64,000 bases of DNA from positions 310,001 to 374,000 of the forward strand of contig CP151667.1 of NCBI GenBank assembly GCA_038400315.1, written 5' to 3'. The notes under the pieces are model-generated. The model did no database searches, was not told the origin of the DNA, and saw nothing but the letters and a program-made list of their open reading frames with translations. Shown in pieces: positions 50,982-61,763 of the stretch. The DNA is from Isosphaeraceae bacterium EP7. Its GTDB lineage: Bacteria > Planctomycetota > Planctomycetia > Isosphaerales > Isosphaeraceae. Every line of letters starts with the position of its first letter. The stretch's first letter is position 1. Both the position numbers and the translations under genes were made by a program.

Positions 50982-52247
50982 ATGAATGTTCGCACGCAGA
51001 TGGCAATCTCGATCGTCCTCGGTTTCCTTGCCATGGATGCCGCGACGCTCCGGGCGGGTGAGACCGGACCCGGCGAGGACAAGGTGGTTTCGGCCGGTGT
51101 CCGGTATCGAGAGATCGGCACCTATGACGTGGCCCGCCTCAACCGGATCCTCACGACGGAACGCCTCGAGTTCTCGGAGTTCAAGGTCGATTTCCCCCCG
51201 GCTCGGTTCCCGGTGAAGCTCTATCGGGTGCTCTACGACTCGGTGATTCCGGAGCGAAATCAGCGGCCCACGACGGCCTCCGGGCTGGTCGCCATCCCGG
51301 TGACCGGCCGCGACGATATGCCGGTTGTGTCATATCAGCATGGGACGGTCTTCACCAGGACCGCGGTGCCGAGCCATCCCGACGAATCGACGGAAACCCG
51401 GCTGATGCTCGCTCGATTCGCCGGCCAGGGATACGTGGTCATCGGGGCGGATTATTTCGGCAAGGGAGAGTCGACCGAGCCCGACAGTTATCTCGTCAAG
51501 GAAAGCGCCCAGCAAGCATGCCTCGACATGCTCAGGGCGTCGCGCGAGGTCTGCACCTCGCTTCAAGTCAGGCAAGGCCCGCTCTTCGTCAGCGGATGGT
51601 CGCAAGGGGCCTGGACCACGATGGCCTTCCTCAGCAAGCTCGAACGCGTCGGGATCCCCGTCGAGGCGGCCGTCACGGCGAGCACCCCGAACGACCTCTA
51701 CGCGATCATCAACCGCTGGATCCACGCGCCCCGAGACTCCGACGCGATCTACCTGCCGGGGCTCATGGCTCTCCAGTTGAATGCCTACGCGGAATACTAC
51801 GGGCTGCCCGACCTCGTGGACTCGGCCATCGAGCCGGCCTACCGGCAGGCAGCGAGGGACCTGTACGGCAACCGGATCACCTGGGAACAGTTCAGGGCGA
51901 AGACGCCGGCCACCTTGAACGGGTTCCTGCGGGCGGAATTCAGGGCGTCGAGCTCCCTCGGCGAGGGGCGGTACTGGCAGATCAATCGGGACAACCAGGT
52001 CTATCTCTGGCGGAGCAAGACCCCGCTCCGAACCTATTTCGGCGACATTGACGAGGTCGTCCCGGCCTTCATCGCCACCCTCCCGGCCGGATATCAGGAT
52101 CTCATGGGAGGTGGCTCCACCAGGGCGATGCCCGCCGGGAGTCAGGCCGACCATCGAGGCACGTTCGTCCATGCCGTGTCGGATCAGAAATCATGGTTCG
52201 ACGAGCTGTCGGGCGCCGGTCTGGACCCCGCACACCCCAAGGATTGA
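50982..52247 (+). CDS. secreted alpha/beta hydrolase, lipase-like
   Basis: Exported alpha/beta hydrolase of 421 residues, probably an esterase or lipase. ATG 50982 follows AGAGGGAAG and begins a signal peptide (MNVRTQMAISIVLGFLAMDA). The nucleophile is Ser in SGWSQGAWTT (GxSxG), the likely acid is the Asp of FGDIDEVVP, and the His of ADHRGTFVHAV is a candidate third residue. VVSYQHGTVF forms the oxyanion side. The frame is open to 50889 but lacks a start with family support. A terminator follows. Confidence 0.85.
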   Translation: MNVRTQMAISIVLGFLAMDAATLRAGETGPGEDKVVSAGVRYREIGTYDVARLNRILTTERLEFSEFKVDFPPARFPVKLYRVLYDSVIPERNQRPTTASGLVAIPVTGRDDMPVVSYQHGTVFTRTAVPSHPDESTETRLMLARFAGQGYVVIGADYFGKGESTEPDSYLVKESAQQACLDMLRASREVCTSLQVRQGPLFVSGWSQGAWTTMAFLSKLERVGIPVEAAVTASTPNDLYAIINRWIHAPRDSDAIYLPGLMALQLNAYAEYYGLPDLVDSAIEPAYRQAARDLYGNRITWEQFRAKTPATLNGFLRAEFRASSSLGEGRYWQINRDNQVYLWRSKTPLRTYFGDIDEVVPAFIATLPAGYQDLMGGGSTRAMPAGSQADHRGTFVHAVSDQKSWFDELSGAGLDPAHPKD

Positions 52248-52344
52248 ATGCCTCGGGCCGCACAGGCACGACTGCGATTCCGCAGACGTTAAACTCGCCT
52301 TTAATTTCGTGTTCTATGGTGACCACTGACTCGCTTGAATCCGT

Positions 52345-52373
52345 CACGCAGGACGCTGTTCCGGTCCTGCGTG
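52345..52373 (+). terminator. terminator-like hairpin after the hydrolase gene
   Basis: A perfect 10-bp stem (52345-52354 with 52364-52373), with a 9-base loop, is followed by GCGTTTCC. It stands 98 bases downstream of the hydrolase stop, within the 339-base spacer before the large surface-protein gene. The rest of the spacer has no recognisable gene; TTAAAC (52289-52294) and TTCTAT (52312-52317), 17 bases apart, are a weak promoter candidate. Confidence 0.5.
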
Positions 52374-52586
52374 GCGTTTCCGCGCCGTTCCGCGGAATCC
52401 GGTGCAGTTCCACGCCATCCGGCCCGAGTCGGCGTGCCTGACCGGAAGGCCGAGCCGCGAAGCTCGACGATGCGACGTTCCTCGTCCTTCACGCGAGGGC
52501 GTTGCGGCGCCGAGCGGCAGGCGGTCGGTCCTCGAGAATCTTGCGGTCACATTCACAGCTTGCGATATCGCGAAGGAATTCGACCC

Positions 52587-55500
52587 ATGCCCAGCTGGCG
52601 CAAGCTCCGTCCCGCCACCGCATCGAGCAAGACGCGAGACGACATTCGGATGAGACGAATGCGACTTGCCCTCGAGCCCCTGGAGAGCCGACAACTCCTG
52701 ACGGTCCCGGGGGCCATCGTCCCGGGCCAGGTCTATCAGGACGTCGCGTTCTTCGACGCGAATGGGGACACGGTCGAGGTCAAGGTCGAAGGGCCCACGG
52801 GCGGTGCCAGCGGTTTCACGTTGCGGCTGTCGGGCGAGGCGACGAACTATGCCGATATTTACTCGCTGAACCTGGTCGGGCTGACGGCGGCAAACGGGCT
52901 CAACGTCATCGTCAAGCCGAACGAGCTGACGATCAACGCCGGTCCCACCTTCAACAAGCTGTTCAGCAGCGGATACACGAGCGTCACGTCGATTACCGCC
53001 TCGAACGGTGTGACGGACCTCGGCAGCATCCACCTGAGCGCCGCCATCGTCAATGACATCGCGCTGCCGGGCGTGGCCATCGGCAACATCACGCTCGACA
53101 CCGGGATGGTGACGTTCGTGGACGCCACGAATTCCGCCACGATGAGCTCGATCAGCGTCAGCGCGCCGACGATCGTCATCACGAGCCCGGTGACGGGCGA
53201 GGCCGAGATTTACGACGAGAGCCCCGTCGGCCCCGGTGCCCAGTACAACCCGACCGCCGGCCTGATCGACCTGGGAGACGTGGAAGCCCGGAGCATCGGC
53301 GCGATCGTGATCAACGGCTCGATCAGCGTGGCCACGCAAGACCCGTTCGACGTGACCGACACGACGAACGACCTGCGAGGCGTGATCGACGTGACGGGCA
53401 AGATCGGCTCGATCGTGGCGCCCCGGAGCGCCATGCGCAACGCGATCCGCGCGGGCGGCATCGGCTCGATTCGCCTCGGCCAGATCGACGGGGAGATCAC
53501 GACGCGGGACGCGGCCGAGGCGACGACGGTCTATCTGCCCAAGCAGTTCAGCGGTTTCCTGACCACGGCGGGCCACCTGAACATTGGCTTCACCGACGCG
53601 ACGGCGGAGCTTGTGACTGGGAACATCCGGTCGGGCGGCGGGATCTCGGGCTCGGACCCGTCGGAGACAGACCCGATCCTGGTGCCCGACAAGTACGCGG
53701 CCGCCGTGGTGAACACCGGCGCGACGAAGGGGATCGCCAGCCTCGAGTTCAACGGTAGCGTCCTCTCGCGATGGGTCTCGGCGTCGAGCATCGGCAACGT
53801 CACCGCCGTGATTTTCGAGGCGGGCGCCTCGTTCGAGGCCGGGTCGAACATCGGCAACGTCGAGATGCTGATGCCCACCGCGGCCCCCCAGGGGACGGCC
53901 ACGGCGCGCACGCCGGTCGACCTCGAAGGGATCTTCAAGGCCGGCGGGAACATCGGCAACATCAAGTCCGCGTCGAGCGTGAAGGCCGAGGTGATCGCCG
54001 GCGGCAACATCGGCACCATCACGGGCGTGGCCGGCGGGATCAACTCGACGGTCATCCTCGCGGGCGGGAACATCGGCGACATCTCGGCGTTCCAGACGCT
54101 GGTGTCCAACACGCAGATCTCCGCGGGCGGCGACATCGGCAACATCCGCGTCTACTCGGGCAGCGTCGGCTGGAAGGTGAAGGCGCAGAATATCGGCAAC
54201 GTCCTGGTCGACAGCGGTTCGCTGAACCTGGCCGTCTTCGTCGCCGCGCACAGTCTCGGCGACGTGACGGTCACCAGCCCCGCCGGCGTCGCGATCGAAG
54301 GCGGCAGCCTGATCGCGGGCGACAACATCGGCGACGTGTCGGCATACGCCTTCGCCGCCAAGGCGATCCACGGCACCCTGATCCAGGCGGGTCATCAGGC
54401 CGGCAACCGGATCGCCAGCGTGACCGGGATCTCCTACGGCTCGCTGATCCTGCCCACGGTCACGGCCGGGGCGCCCACGTCGGTGGCCGACGACAACAAC
54501 GGCATCGACGCGGCGCAGATCCTCGCCGCCGAGATCGGCCCGATCTTCGGCCAGGCGTACGTCGGCACCGGCCTCTCCAACGTCGTGATCCACGCCCAGG
54601 TGGGCAACATCGCCGCGATCACGGGAATCGGCAACGGCGACGGGATCTACCAGGCGATCGTCGTGGCCGAGGGGGCCATCGGCCCGATCACGGGCCGGTC
54701 GACGGTTTTGGGCCGGGGCATCCAGGCCGGCAGCTTCGACGCCAACGGCAAGTTCGACCCTGATCTCGGCACCATCGGCCAGATCACCGCGCAGGGGGGG
54801 CCAGCGGGCGGCGCCGGGATCAACGGCGCGACGCGGATCCAGGCCTCGGGCCGCATCGCGGGGATCGACAGCACCGCGAATGCCAACGGCGGAGACGCCA
54901 TCAACGCCCTGACCGCCTACGCCACCAGCTTCGGCCAGATCAAGGCCACCGTGCTCGGCGGCCAACTCGGCAACGGCATCGTCGACGCGAACTTCCGCGC
55001 CTGGTCCGACTATGAGAACCAGCGGCCCGACGTCCAGATCGACGGCATCGACGTCGACGTCAGGTCGGGACTGGGCCTGGGCATCAGCAACACGATCTTC
55101 AAGGTGAAGGGGGATATCACCTCCATCAAGTCCAGGGCCCTCAACGCGTCGGCGATCTCGGGGGGGACCTTCGACCTGACGCAGGGGGATATCGGCCGGA
55201 TCTATGCCGAATCGGTCAATAGCGGCAACGCCATCCAGAACAGCCTCTTCACGGCCTCGAATGGATCGATCGGGTCGGCCCGCACCCTGGCCGACGCCCT
55301 GACGTCCGGCATCACGGCCATCGCCAGCGGCACGTCCGTCCTGGCGAACGGGATCGTCGGCTCGATCTTCTCGGCCGACGGCAACATCGGCTTCATCAAC
55401 GCGACGACGAGGGGCGGCACGGCGATCTCGGGCTCGTCGTTCACGGCCGATTCCGACTACGGCAACGCCAAGAACGGCCCGAATCTTCCCGGCACCGTCA

Positions 55501-57470
55501 TCGAGGAAGACGACTTCGGCGCCTTGTTCGGCATCTACGCCAAGACCTCGGGCCAGTACCTCGCCCAGTCGGCGGCGATCTCGGGCTCGACGTTTTCCGG
55601 CGAGCTGATCAGCTCCATCACCGTCGACGTCACCGACCGCGAGGAGGGGGGGCCGGGCATCTCGGGCTCCTCGTTCACCGCGAGCAACGCGGTCTATGAC
55701 AACAAGGGGAACTTCAACAACCGGGGTGCCATCGGCCCGATCACCGTCACCAACGGGTCGCTCCGCGGCAACGGGATCGAGGCCAGCGAGTTCAACGCCG
55801 GAGCGGCCGGGTCGATCGGCGACATCACCGTGACGGTGCTCGGCGGCTCGGGCATCACCGAGAGCGAGTTCCGGGCGTCGATCTTCGACTACGACCAGTC
55901 GAGCTACAACTCCACCATCGGCAACATCAGGGTGACCACGGGGCGTTCGGGCAGCTCGATCCTGCCGGTGCCCCAGCCCCCCAACGACGCATGGTCACTC
56001 GTGCCGGCGGGGATCGACACCAGCTACTTCGCCGCGAACGGCGGGATCGGCAACGTCGACGTTAACTCGATCGGCACGGGCATCTTCTTCTCGGCCTTCC
56101 TCGCCAGCTTCGACGCCGCCACGGCCTTCGGGTCGATCCCCGGCTTCATCCTGCCCCTGCTCGCCGAGAACACTCCGGGCAACCTCGGCAACGTCACGAT
56201 CACGTCCACCGGGCGCTTCGGCTTCGGCTCGGCCCTCTCGGTCTACGCGGGCGACAGCGTCGGCAACATCAACATCCGGGTCGCGTCCCGCGACACGACC
56301 CAGGCCACGCCCACCCTTCCCAACCTGACGACCGGACTGGTCGGCCAGGCCCTCCAGAAGGCGTCGAACAAGCTGGCCTTCACGCTCGGGTCGCTGATCG
56401 GCCCCGCGGGGTCCGCCGCCAGCGCCTTCATCGCGCTGAACGGCAACATCGGCAGCGTCTCGGTGACCAACGCCGGGGCCGGGTACGGCTCGATCGCATC
56501 GGCGTATGTCGCGCTCCCGGTCGGCTTCTACGGGCCGGTCACGCTCTCGGGTCACTCGTTCCTGAATCTCTTCTGGGCGCTCCCCCGATTCTTCGCAGGC
56601 CCCACCACCACGGCGACCTCCATCGACGGCCGTTCCACCGGCCTCGGCACCCTGGGCGCTTCCCAGACGGTCAGCGCCAGTGCCACCTCCGCCACGGGCG
56701 AAAGTCCGAGCTTCAAGGTCAACTTCAGCAACGCGGTCGACGTGGTGGGCCAGCCCTGGTTTGTGGTCAACGTGGGCTCCGCGACCCGGCTCGCCCGGTA
56801 CGTTTCGGGGAGCGGGACGTCTCAGCTTGTCTTCAAGGTGAAGCTCGAGGCGGGGGATTCCGGCGACGTCACGATCGCGCCGGGCACGTCCATCGGGATC
56901 AGCCTCACCGATCGCATCGTCGAGGGCTCCACCGGCTACCTGGTGACCCAGCTCAGCCCGGCCGCCATCTATACCGGCGGGGTTCCGGTCGACACGCAGG
57001 CCCCCGTTATCACGAGCGTCTCGCCGATCCAGTCCCCCGCGAAGCGCTACGCCGTCGGCCAGAAGCTCACGTACCAGGTCACCTTCAGCGAGGCCGTGAC
57101 AGTCCAGGGCCTCCCGACGATCCTGCTCACGTTCAAGAACCTGAAGCGCTCGCTCGTCTACAGCGGAGGCAGCGGCACCAACACGCTCCTGTTCACCTAT
57201 AAGTTGACCCGCGCCGACGTCGCCACCGGGAAGGCCGCCGTGACGAACGGTCGAATCCTCTTGCCGGCCGGGGCCTCGATCTCCGACGGCGCGGGCAATG
57301 TCGCGAACCTTCCCGTCGCGAGTGCGGTCGTCGCCCTCGGGACGGCCGAAACCAAGAAGGTCGTGCCGATCGCCCAGAAGAAGCAGGTCGTCGTGCGGCC
57401 GAAGTCAAGTCATCCCAAAGGGCCGGTCGCACTGAAGAAGGGCATCGCGGTCGCCGGCAAATCCAAGTGA
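52587..57470 (+). CDS. giant repeat-rich surface protein with LEPR-type motif
   Basis: Exported protein of 1,627 residues, function unknown. ATG 52587 is chosen because GAAGGAA (52572-52578) lies eight bases upstream. EPLESRQLLT (30-39) is the LEPR-XLL-type motif. From about residue 150 to 1,330 the chain carries dozens of short repeats around GNIG or GSIG followed by hydrophobic residues (for example GGNIGNIKSASSV, GGNIGTITGVAGG, GGNIGDISAFQT), spaced by about 18-20 residues in the best part, as in a right-handed beta-helix. Two Ig-like domains follow (about 1,350-1,600; ARYVSGSGTSQLVFKVKL and LVYSGGSGTNTLLFTYKL). The tail is Lys/Pro-rich. It should be Sec-exported. A terminator follows. Confidence 0.85.
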   Translation: MPSWRKLRPATASSKTRDDIRMRRMRLALEPLESRQLLTVPGAIVPGQVYQDVAFFDANGDTVEVKVEGPTGGASGFTLRLSGEATNYADIYSLNLVGLTAANGLNVIVKPNELTINAGPTFNKLFSSGYTSVTSITASNGVTDLGSIHLSAAIVNDIALPGVAIGNITLDTGMVTFVDATNSATMSSISVSAPTIVITSPVTGEAEIYDESPVGPGAQYNPTAGLIDLGDVEARSIGAIVINGSISVATQDPFDVTDTTNDLRGVIDVTGKIGSIVAPRSAMRNAIRAGGIGSIRLGQIDGEITTRDAAEATTVYLPKQFSGFLTTAGHLNIGFTDATAELVTGNIRSGGGISGSDPSETDPILVPDKYAAAVVNTGATKGIASLEFNGSVLSRWVSASSIGNVTAVIFEAGASFEAGSNIGNVEMLMPTAAPQGTATARTPVDLEGIFKAGGNIGNIKSASSVKAEVIAGGNIGTITGVAGGINSTVILAGGNIGDISAFQTLVSNTQISAGGDIGNIRVYSGSVGWKVKAQNIGNVLVDSGSLNLAVFVAAHSLGDVTVTSPAGVAIEGGSLIAGDNIGDVSAYAFAAKAIHGTLIQAGHQAGNRIASVTGISYGSLILPTVTAGAPTSVADDNNGIDAAQILAAEIGPIFGQAYVGTGLSNVVIHAQVGNIAAITGIGNGDGIYQAIVVAEGAIGPITGRSTVLGRGIQAGSFDANGKFDPDLGTIGQITAQGGPAGGAGINGATRIQASGRIAGIDSTANANGGDAINALTAYATSFGQIKATVLGGQLGNGIVDANFRAWSDYENQRPDVQIDGIDVDVRSGLGLGISNTIFKVKGDITSIKSRALNASAISGGTFDLTQGDIGRIYAESVNSGNAIQNSLFTASNGSIGSARTLADALTSGITAIASGTSVLANGIVGSIFSADGNIGFINATTRGGTAISGSSFTADSDYGNAKNGPNLPGTVIEEDDFGALFGIYAKTSGQYLAQSAAISGSTFSGELISSITVDVTDREEGGPGISGSSFTASNAVYDNKGNFNNRGAIGPITVTNGSLRGNGIEASEFNAGAAGSIGDITVTVLGGSGITESEFRASIFDYDQSSYNSTIGNIRVTTGRSGSSILPVPQPPNDAWSLVPAGIDTSYFAANGGIGNVDVNSIGTGIFFSAFLASFDAATAFGSIPGFILPLLAENTPGNLGNVTITSTGRFGFGSALSVYAGDSVGNINIRVASRDTTQATPTLPNLTTGLVGQALQKASNKLAFTLGSLIGPAGSAASAFIALNGNIGSVSVTNAGAGYGSIASAYVALPVGFYGPVTLSGHSFLNLFWALPRFFAGPTTTATSIDGRSTGLGTLGASQTVSASATSATGESPSFKVNFSNAVDVVGQPWFVVNVGSATRLARYVSGSGTSQLVFKVKLEAGDSGDVTIAPGTSIGISLTDRIVEGSTGYLVTQLSPAAIYTGGVPVDTQAPVITSVSPIQSPAKRYAVGQKLTYQVTFSEAVTVQGLPTILLTFKNLKRSLVYSGGSGTNTLLFTYKLTRADVATGKAAVTNGRILLPAGASISDGAGNVANLPVASAVVALGTAETKKVVPIAQKKQVVVRPKSSHPKGPVALKKGIAVAGKSK

Positions 57471-57523
57471 TCGGCGAACGTCATTGACGGGAGGCGCCAC
57501 GGTCGCGGGCAACACGCGGCAGC

Positions 57524-57559
57524 GGGACTCCCTCGTCCAGGGATGGGCGAGGGGGTCCC
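57524..57559 (+). terminator. terminator-like hairpin after the giant surface-protein gene
   Basis: A 15-base stem (57524-57538 with 57545-57559; 13 Watson-Crick pairs and two GT wobbles) with loop AGGGAT is followed by TAACGTTTG. It lies 53 bases after the stop codon. Confidence 0.55.
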
Positions 57560-57988
57560 TAACGTTTGAAGGCCGGGGCACGCTCGGCCCCCGGGAAGCC
57601 GCTCGCCTGAGCATCCCCGGAATGGCACGGAACCCGATCATCGCCTCGCTCGACACCTCGCGCCATTCATCTCATCCCGCCGATCGGGCAGGAGCACGGA
57701 GTCCGCGGTTCTATTTAATGAATCGTTATGTGTTCACTTAATTTTGATTCGTGAGTTTGATCGCCCGCGTCACGAGGTAATGATTGGCCATCTGGACGAT
57801 GCAATCGGCGGAACTCACTTGATTGCAAGGCGATCTTCCCTTGCTTGATGCCATCTTGGAGGGTCCCCAACCCTCCCGAAATCCGATCCTGCAATTCTGT
57901 GGAATTTCGGAGTGCGAGGTGACATCCTGACGGGAGTCGGGGCGATCCGCCTTCGCCAATCGAGAATCTTAAGATCGAGAGTCGAATC
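57560..57988. other. intergenic region before the lipoprotein gene
   Basis: No gene supported in this 429-base stretch. An AT-richer part around 57710-57760 may carry a promoter for the lipoprotein gene, but no hexamer pair stands out. Short minus-strand open frames here lack ribosome-binding sites and protein-like composition. Confidence 0.4.
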
Positions 57989-58579
57989 ATGGGACATGGC
58001 TCCCCGTTCAGGATCATTCGAACCGCGAACGATGGCCGAGCCAGTGCCGCCGCGTCGGTGTGGCTTGGCCTTGCGATCGGCCTGATGTTGGCGGGTTGCG
58101 GAGAGAACTCGCCGCCGACGACGGACCCTGCCGCGTCAACGGGCGACGATTCGGTGTTCCAGTTGCCACCGGGCTTCAAGACGGTCGACCTCCCGCTGGA
58201 GAAGCGGAAGGAAGTCTTCAGGGAGGCCCACGGGATCCGGGCCCTGGCGGTGCAGGAGGCCAATCTGGAGTTGCCGATGGACGAGGCGAGCATGCCCGTC
58301 AACGACTCGGCCGCGTTCGACAAGCGCATGGCCGATCACAGGGCGATCATCGAACGCGTTCTTGGCAAGAACCTCGCCGCTCTCGCCGAGAAATATCAAA
58401 TCAGCGTGCCCGATGTGGAGAAAATCGAGGAAGAAGCGAGGCGACTCCGCTGGCCGCCTCCCCAGGAACCCGTGCTCGAGGCCGAGCCACAAGGGGCCGA
58501 CCGTAAGGTTCAACCGGAAGACGGTACGACCGTCGAGAAGAAAGACGTACCCCAGCCCGGGAAGAATGGGGCGAAGTAA
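57989..58579 (+). CDS. hypothetical lipoprotein
   Basis: Putative lipoprotein of 196 residues. A hydrophobic segment ends in the lipobox LMLAGC (Cys about residue 37) after a longer than usual N-terminal region with Arg11 and Arg17. The mature part is helical, charged, with a central LGKNLAALAEKYQISVPDVEKIEEEARRL (heptad-like helix) and a Pro/Glu/Lys-rich tail. No family is recognised. ATG 57989 lacks a strong ribosome-binding site. It precedes the DUF1559 gene by 381 bases. Confidence 0.7.
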   Translation: MGHGSPFRIIRTANDGRASAAASVWLGLAIGLMLAGCGENSPPTTDPAASTGDDSVFQLPPGFKTVDLPLEKRKEVFREAHGIRALAVQEANLELPMDEASMPVNDSAAFDKRMADHRAIIERVLGKNLAALAEKYQISVPDVEKIEEEARRLRWPPPQEPVLEAEPQGADRKVQPEDGTTVEKKDVPQPGKNGAK

Positions 58580-58672
58580 GGCGGTTCCGGCGCGGGACGG
58601 GGGCTCCATGCAGACTCGGAAAGGCCCTGGCCTGGGGCCGATCGGTTCGTGAGTCTGTAGAAAATCGGTGCT

Positions 58673-58701
58673 TGACGCGCGTGCCCGGCGGAATCACAAT
58701 C
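58673..58701 (+). promoter_or_regulatory. candidate promoter of the DUF1559 gene
   Basis: TTGACG (58673-58678) is 17 bases from CACAAT (58696-58701). The RNA would have a leader of about 255 bases that includes an 8-bp stem-loop at 58819-58840. A second possibility is TTGATT (58847-58852) with TTTAAA (58869-58874), spacer 16. Confidence 0.4.
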
Positions 58702-58960
58702 CAAAGTTCGAGGCAGAAGGCGTTTTACTACGTTTCGACCACGCCAATAAATTGACGGCCCGCACGGGCTGATGGATTCGCTCCTCATGCCGGGCGGTTC
58801 AACAGCTCGTGCGTCGGGTCGCGGCGATGCTGCGCCGCGAATTGATTTGATTGACGCGGGGTCGATTTTTTAAACAGCCCAACCCGGCCTCGATTGCCTC
58901 ATTGGTTCCCCGGACGGAACGTCCTCTTCCCGGTGTTCTTCTTTTCCGGAGGTTCAGGCC

Positions 58961-59986
58961 ATGTCGAGCCAGAAGTCGCGAGGTTTCACGCTCATCGAAC
59001 TGCTGGTGGTGATCTCGATCATCGCGGTCCTCATCGCCCTGCTGCTTCCCGCCGTCCAGTCGGCCCGCGAGGCGGCCCGGCGCGCCCAGTGCATCAACAA
59101 CCTCAAGCAACTCGGGCTCGCCGCCCACAATTATCACGACATCGGCGGCCGATTCCCGACGACGATGTACCTCCACCCCGTCTTCGGGCCCAAGAGCGGC
59201 ATCGCCTGGAACAACAGCAGCTTCCTGGTGCAGATGCTGCCCCAGCTCGAGCAAGGGCCGCTGTATAACGCCGTGAATTTCAGCATGATGATGGGCACGT
59301 ATGTCGACAGCGGCTGGCGGTGGAACGCGCAATATGGCGCCGGCGACCCCAACATGACGATCCGAGTCACGGTCCTCAACGCCTTGATCTGCCCGTCGGA
59401 CGACAGCCCGAACATCGACAAGAACAACCCCGACGACCTGAGCGGCCTCGACGCCGCGGGGACGTCCTACGTCGGCAACATGGGCGACAACTGCCTGGCG
59501 TGCGGCGGCGGCCTCAACGACCGGCTCGGCCAGGTCATCCTCTGCAACGACCTGAACCTCCCCTGTCGATTCCCCCAGCTCGGCCATGCCCGCATCACCG
59601 ATGAGCAGACCGATAACGGGTCGCCGGCGGGCAGCGGGATTTTCTGGGCCTGGGGGGCCAACGTCAGCCTGAACATGGTGGGCGACGGGACGTCGAACAC
59701 GCTCATGATCGGCGAGCAGATCCGCAAGACGACCGTCTGGAATGCCTGGGTGGGCGGAAACGCATCGATCGGATCGACGGCGGTTCCGCTCAACTACAAA
59801 CTCCCGGTCCCCGAAGTCGGCAACTGGACCCGCCAGTACTCGTTCAGGAGCCAGCACCCCGGCGGGGCGAATTTCGCCATGGCCGACGGCTCGGTGAAGT
59901 TCCTCAAGAGCACGGTCAACTTCAACGTCTACCAGGCCTTGAGCACCCGCTCACAGGGCGAAATCCTCTCGTCCGACGCGTACTAA
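58961..59986 (+). CDS. DUF1559 prepilin-like protein (H-X9-DG C-terminus)
   Basis: Exported prepilin-like protein of 341 residues, a family very abundant in Planctomycetes. The N-terminus has the type IV prepilin signature RGFTLIELLVVISIIAVLIALLLP: the cut falls after Gly8 and Glu13 (fifth of the mature part) is present. SAREAARRAQCINNLKQLGLA is the family's next block. The C-terminus has the H-X9-DG motif in QHPGGANFAMADGSVKFL. ATG 58961 follows GGAGG by nine bases. The function of the family is not established. A small lipoprotein follows, as is common for these genes. Confidence 0.93.
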   Translation: MSSQKSRGFTLIELLVVISIIAVLIALLLPAVQSAREAARRAQCINNLKQLGLAAHNYHDIGGRFPTTMYLHPVFGPKSGIAWNNSSFLVQMLPQLEQGPLYNAVNFSMMMGTYVDSGWRWNAQYGAGDPNMTIRVTVLNALICPSDDSPNIDKNNPDDLSGLDAAGTSYVGNMGDNCLACGGGLNDRLGQVILCNDLNLPCRFPQLGHARITDEQTDNGSPAGSGIFWAWGANVSLNMVGDGTSNTLMIGEQIRKTTVWNAWVGGNASIGSTAVPLNYKLPVPEVGNWTRQYSFRSQHPGGANFAMADGSVKFLKSTVNFNVYQALSTRSQGEILSSDAY

Positions 59987-60085
59987 CAGCCGCCCTCCGT
60001 GCGTCTCACTTGCGTCCCGGCGAAATGCCGTCTCGGCCGCGTGCCAGGGCGGCATTCCGCCGCTTTCGAGGAGAATCCGCCCGTG

Positions 60086-60559
60086 ATGCGCCTCCATCCA
60101 CCCTCACTCAGTCCACGGATCACGCTCGGGCTCGGGCTCTTATTCGGAACGCTCGCGGCCGGCTGCGGCTCGGACGGTCCGACCATGGGGCGGGTCTCGG
60201 GAACGGTCACGGTGATCGACGGTGAGCCACTCTCCAAAGGCACCGTAACCTTCATCGCGACGGACACCACTCGCCCCAACGCCACGGGGACCATCGGCGA
60301 TGGTGGCTACTATACGCTTCAGACCACCGAGCCGGGCGATGGCGCCGTCGTGGGCGACTACAAGGTCGCCATCTCCGACGTCGATTCCACTCAGTTGAAT
60401 ACGGCCTTACCCGGGATGCCGGTCAAGGTCCCGAAGTCGGCCATCGCCAAGACCTATTCGGACCCCGACAAATCGGGCCTGACGGCGACCGTGGAGGCCG
60501 GGAGTAACACCAAGAACTTCGAAGTGAAGAAGGCGGCGGCGACTGCGGCCGCGAAGTGA
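60086..60559 (+). CDS. lipoprotein with carboxypeptidase-regulatory-like domain
   Basis: Small lipoprotein of 157 residues. GTG 60083 (nine bases after GAGGAG) and ATG 60086 are both possible starts. The signal peptide GLGLLFGTLAAGC contains the lipobox LAAGC. The mature protein is a single beta-sandwich of the transthyretin/carboxypeptidase-regulatory type: VSGTVTVIDGEPLSKGTVTFIA, then GDYKVAISDV. Lysine and alanine close the chain. Such proteins often follow DUF1559 genes in planctomycetes, and probably act at the cell surface. Confidence 0.8.
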   Translation: MRLHPPSLSPRITLGLGLLFGTLAAGCGSDGPTMGRVSGTVTVIDGEPLSKGTVTFIATDTTRPNATGTIGDGGYYTLQTTEPGDGAVVGDYKVAISDVDSTQLNTALPGMPVKVPKSAIAKTYSDPDKSGLTATVEAGSNTKNFEVKKAAATAAAK

Positions 60560-60578
60560 CCCGAGCCTCGCGGATCTT

Positions 60579-60608
60579 GGATCCGGACGAGACGATTCGC
60601 CCGGATCC
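60579..60608. terminator. hairpin between lipoprotein and cysA
   Basis: An 8-bp stem (60579-60586 with 60601-60608, GGATCCGG/CCGGATCC) with a 14-base loop is followed by TTCGCCTT. It lies in the 66-base space between convergent genes and may end both transcripts. Confidence 0.45.
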
Positions 60609-60625
60609 TTCGCCTTAACACCTCA

Positions 60626-61708
<1,083 letters not shown>

Positions 61709-61763
61709 GTCTGGATCTCTCCTCGCCGAGGGGCGGTACGGTCCGGGGGGTGCCCCTCGGGGC

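Noticed and set aside
52344-54965. 873-residue minus-strand open frame opposite the giant surface-protein gene
   Set aside because: Typical antisense composition (Val/Asp/Arg-rich) and no ribosome-binding site; the plus strand has a motif and repeats.
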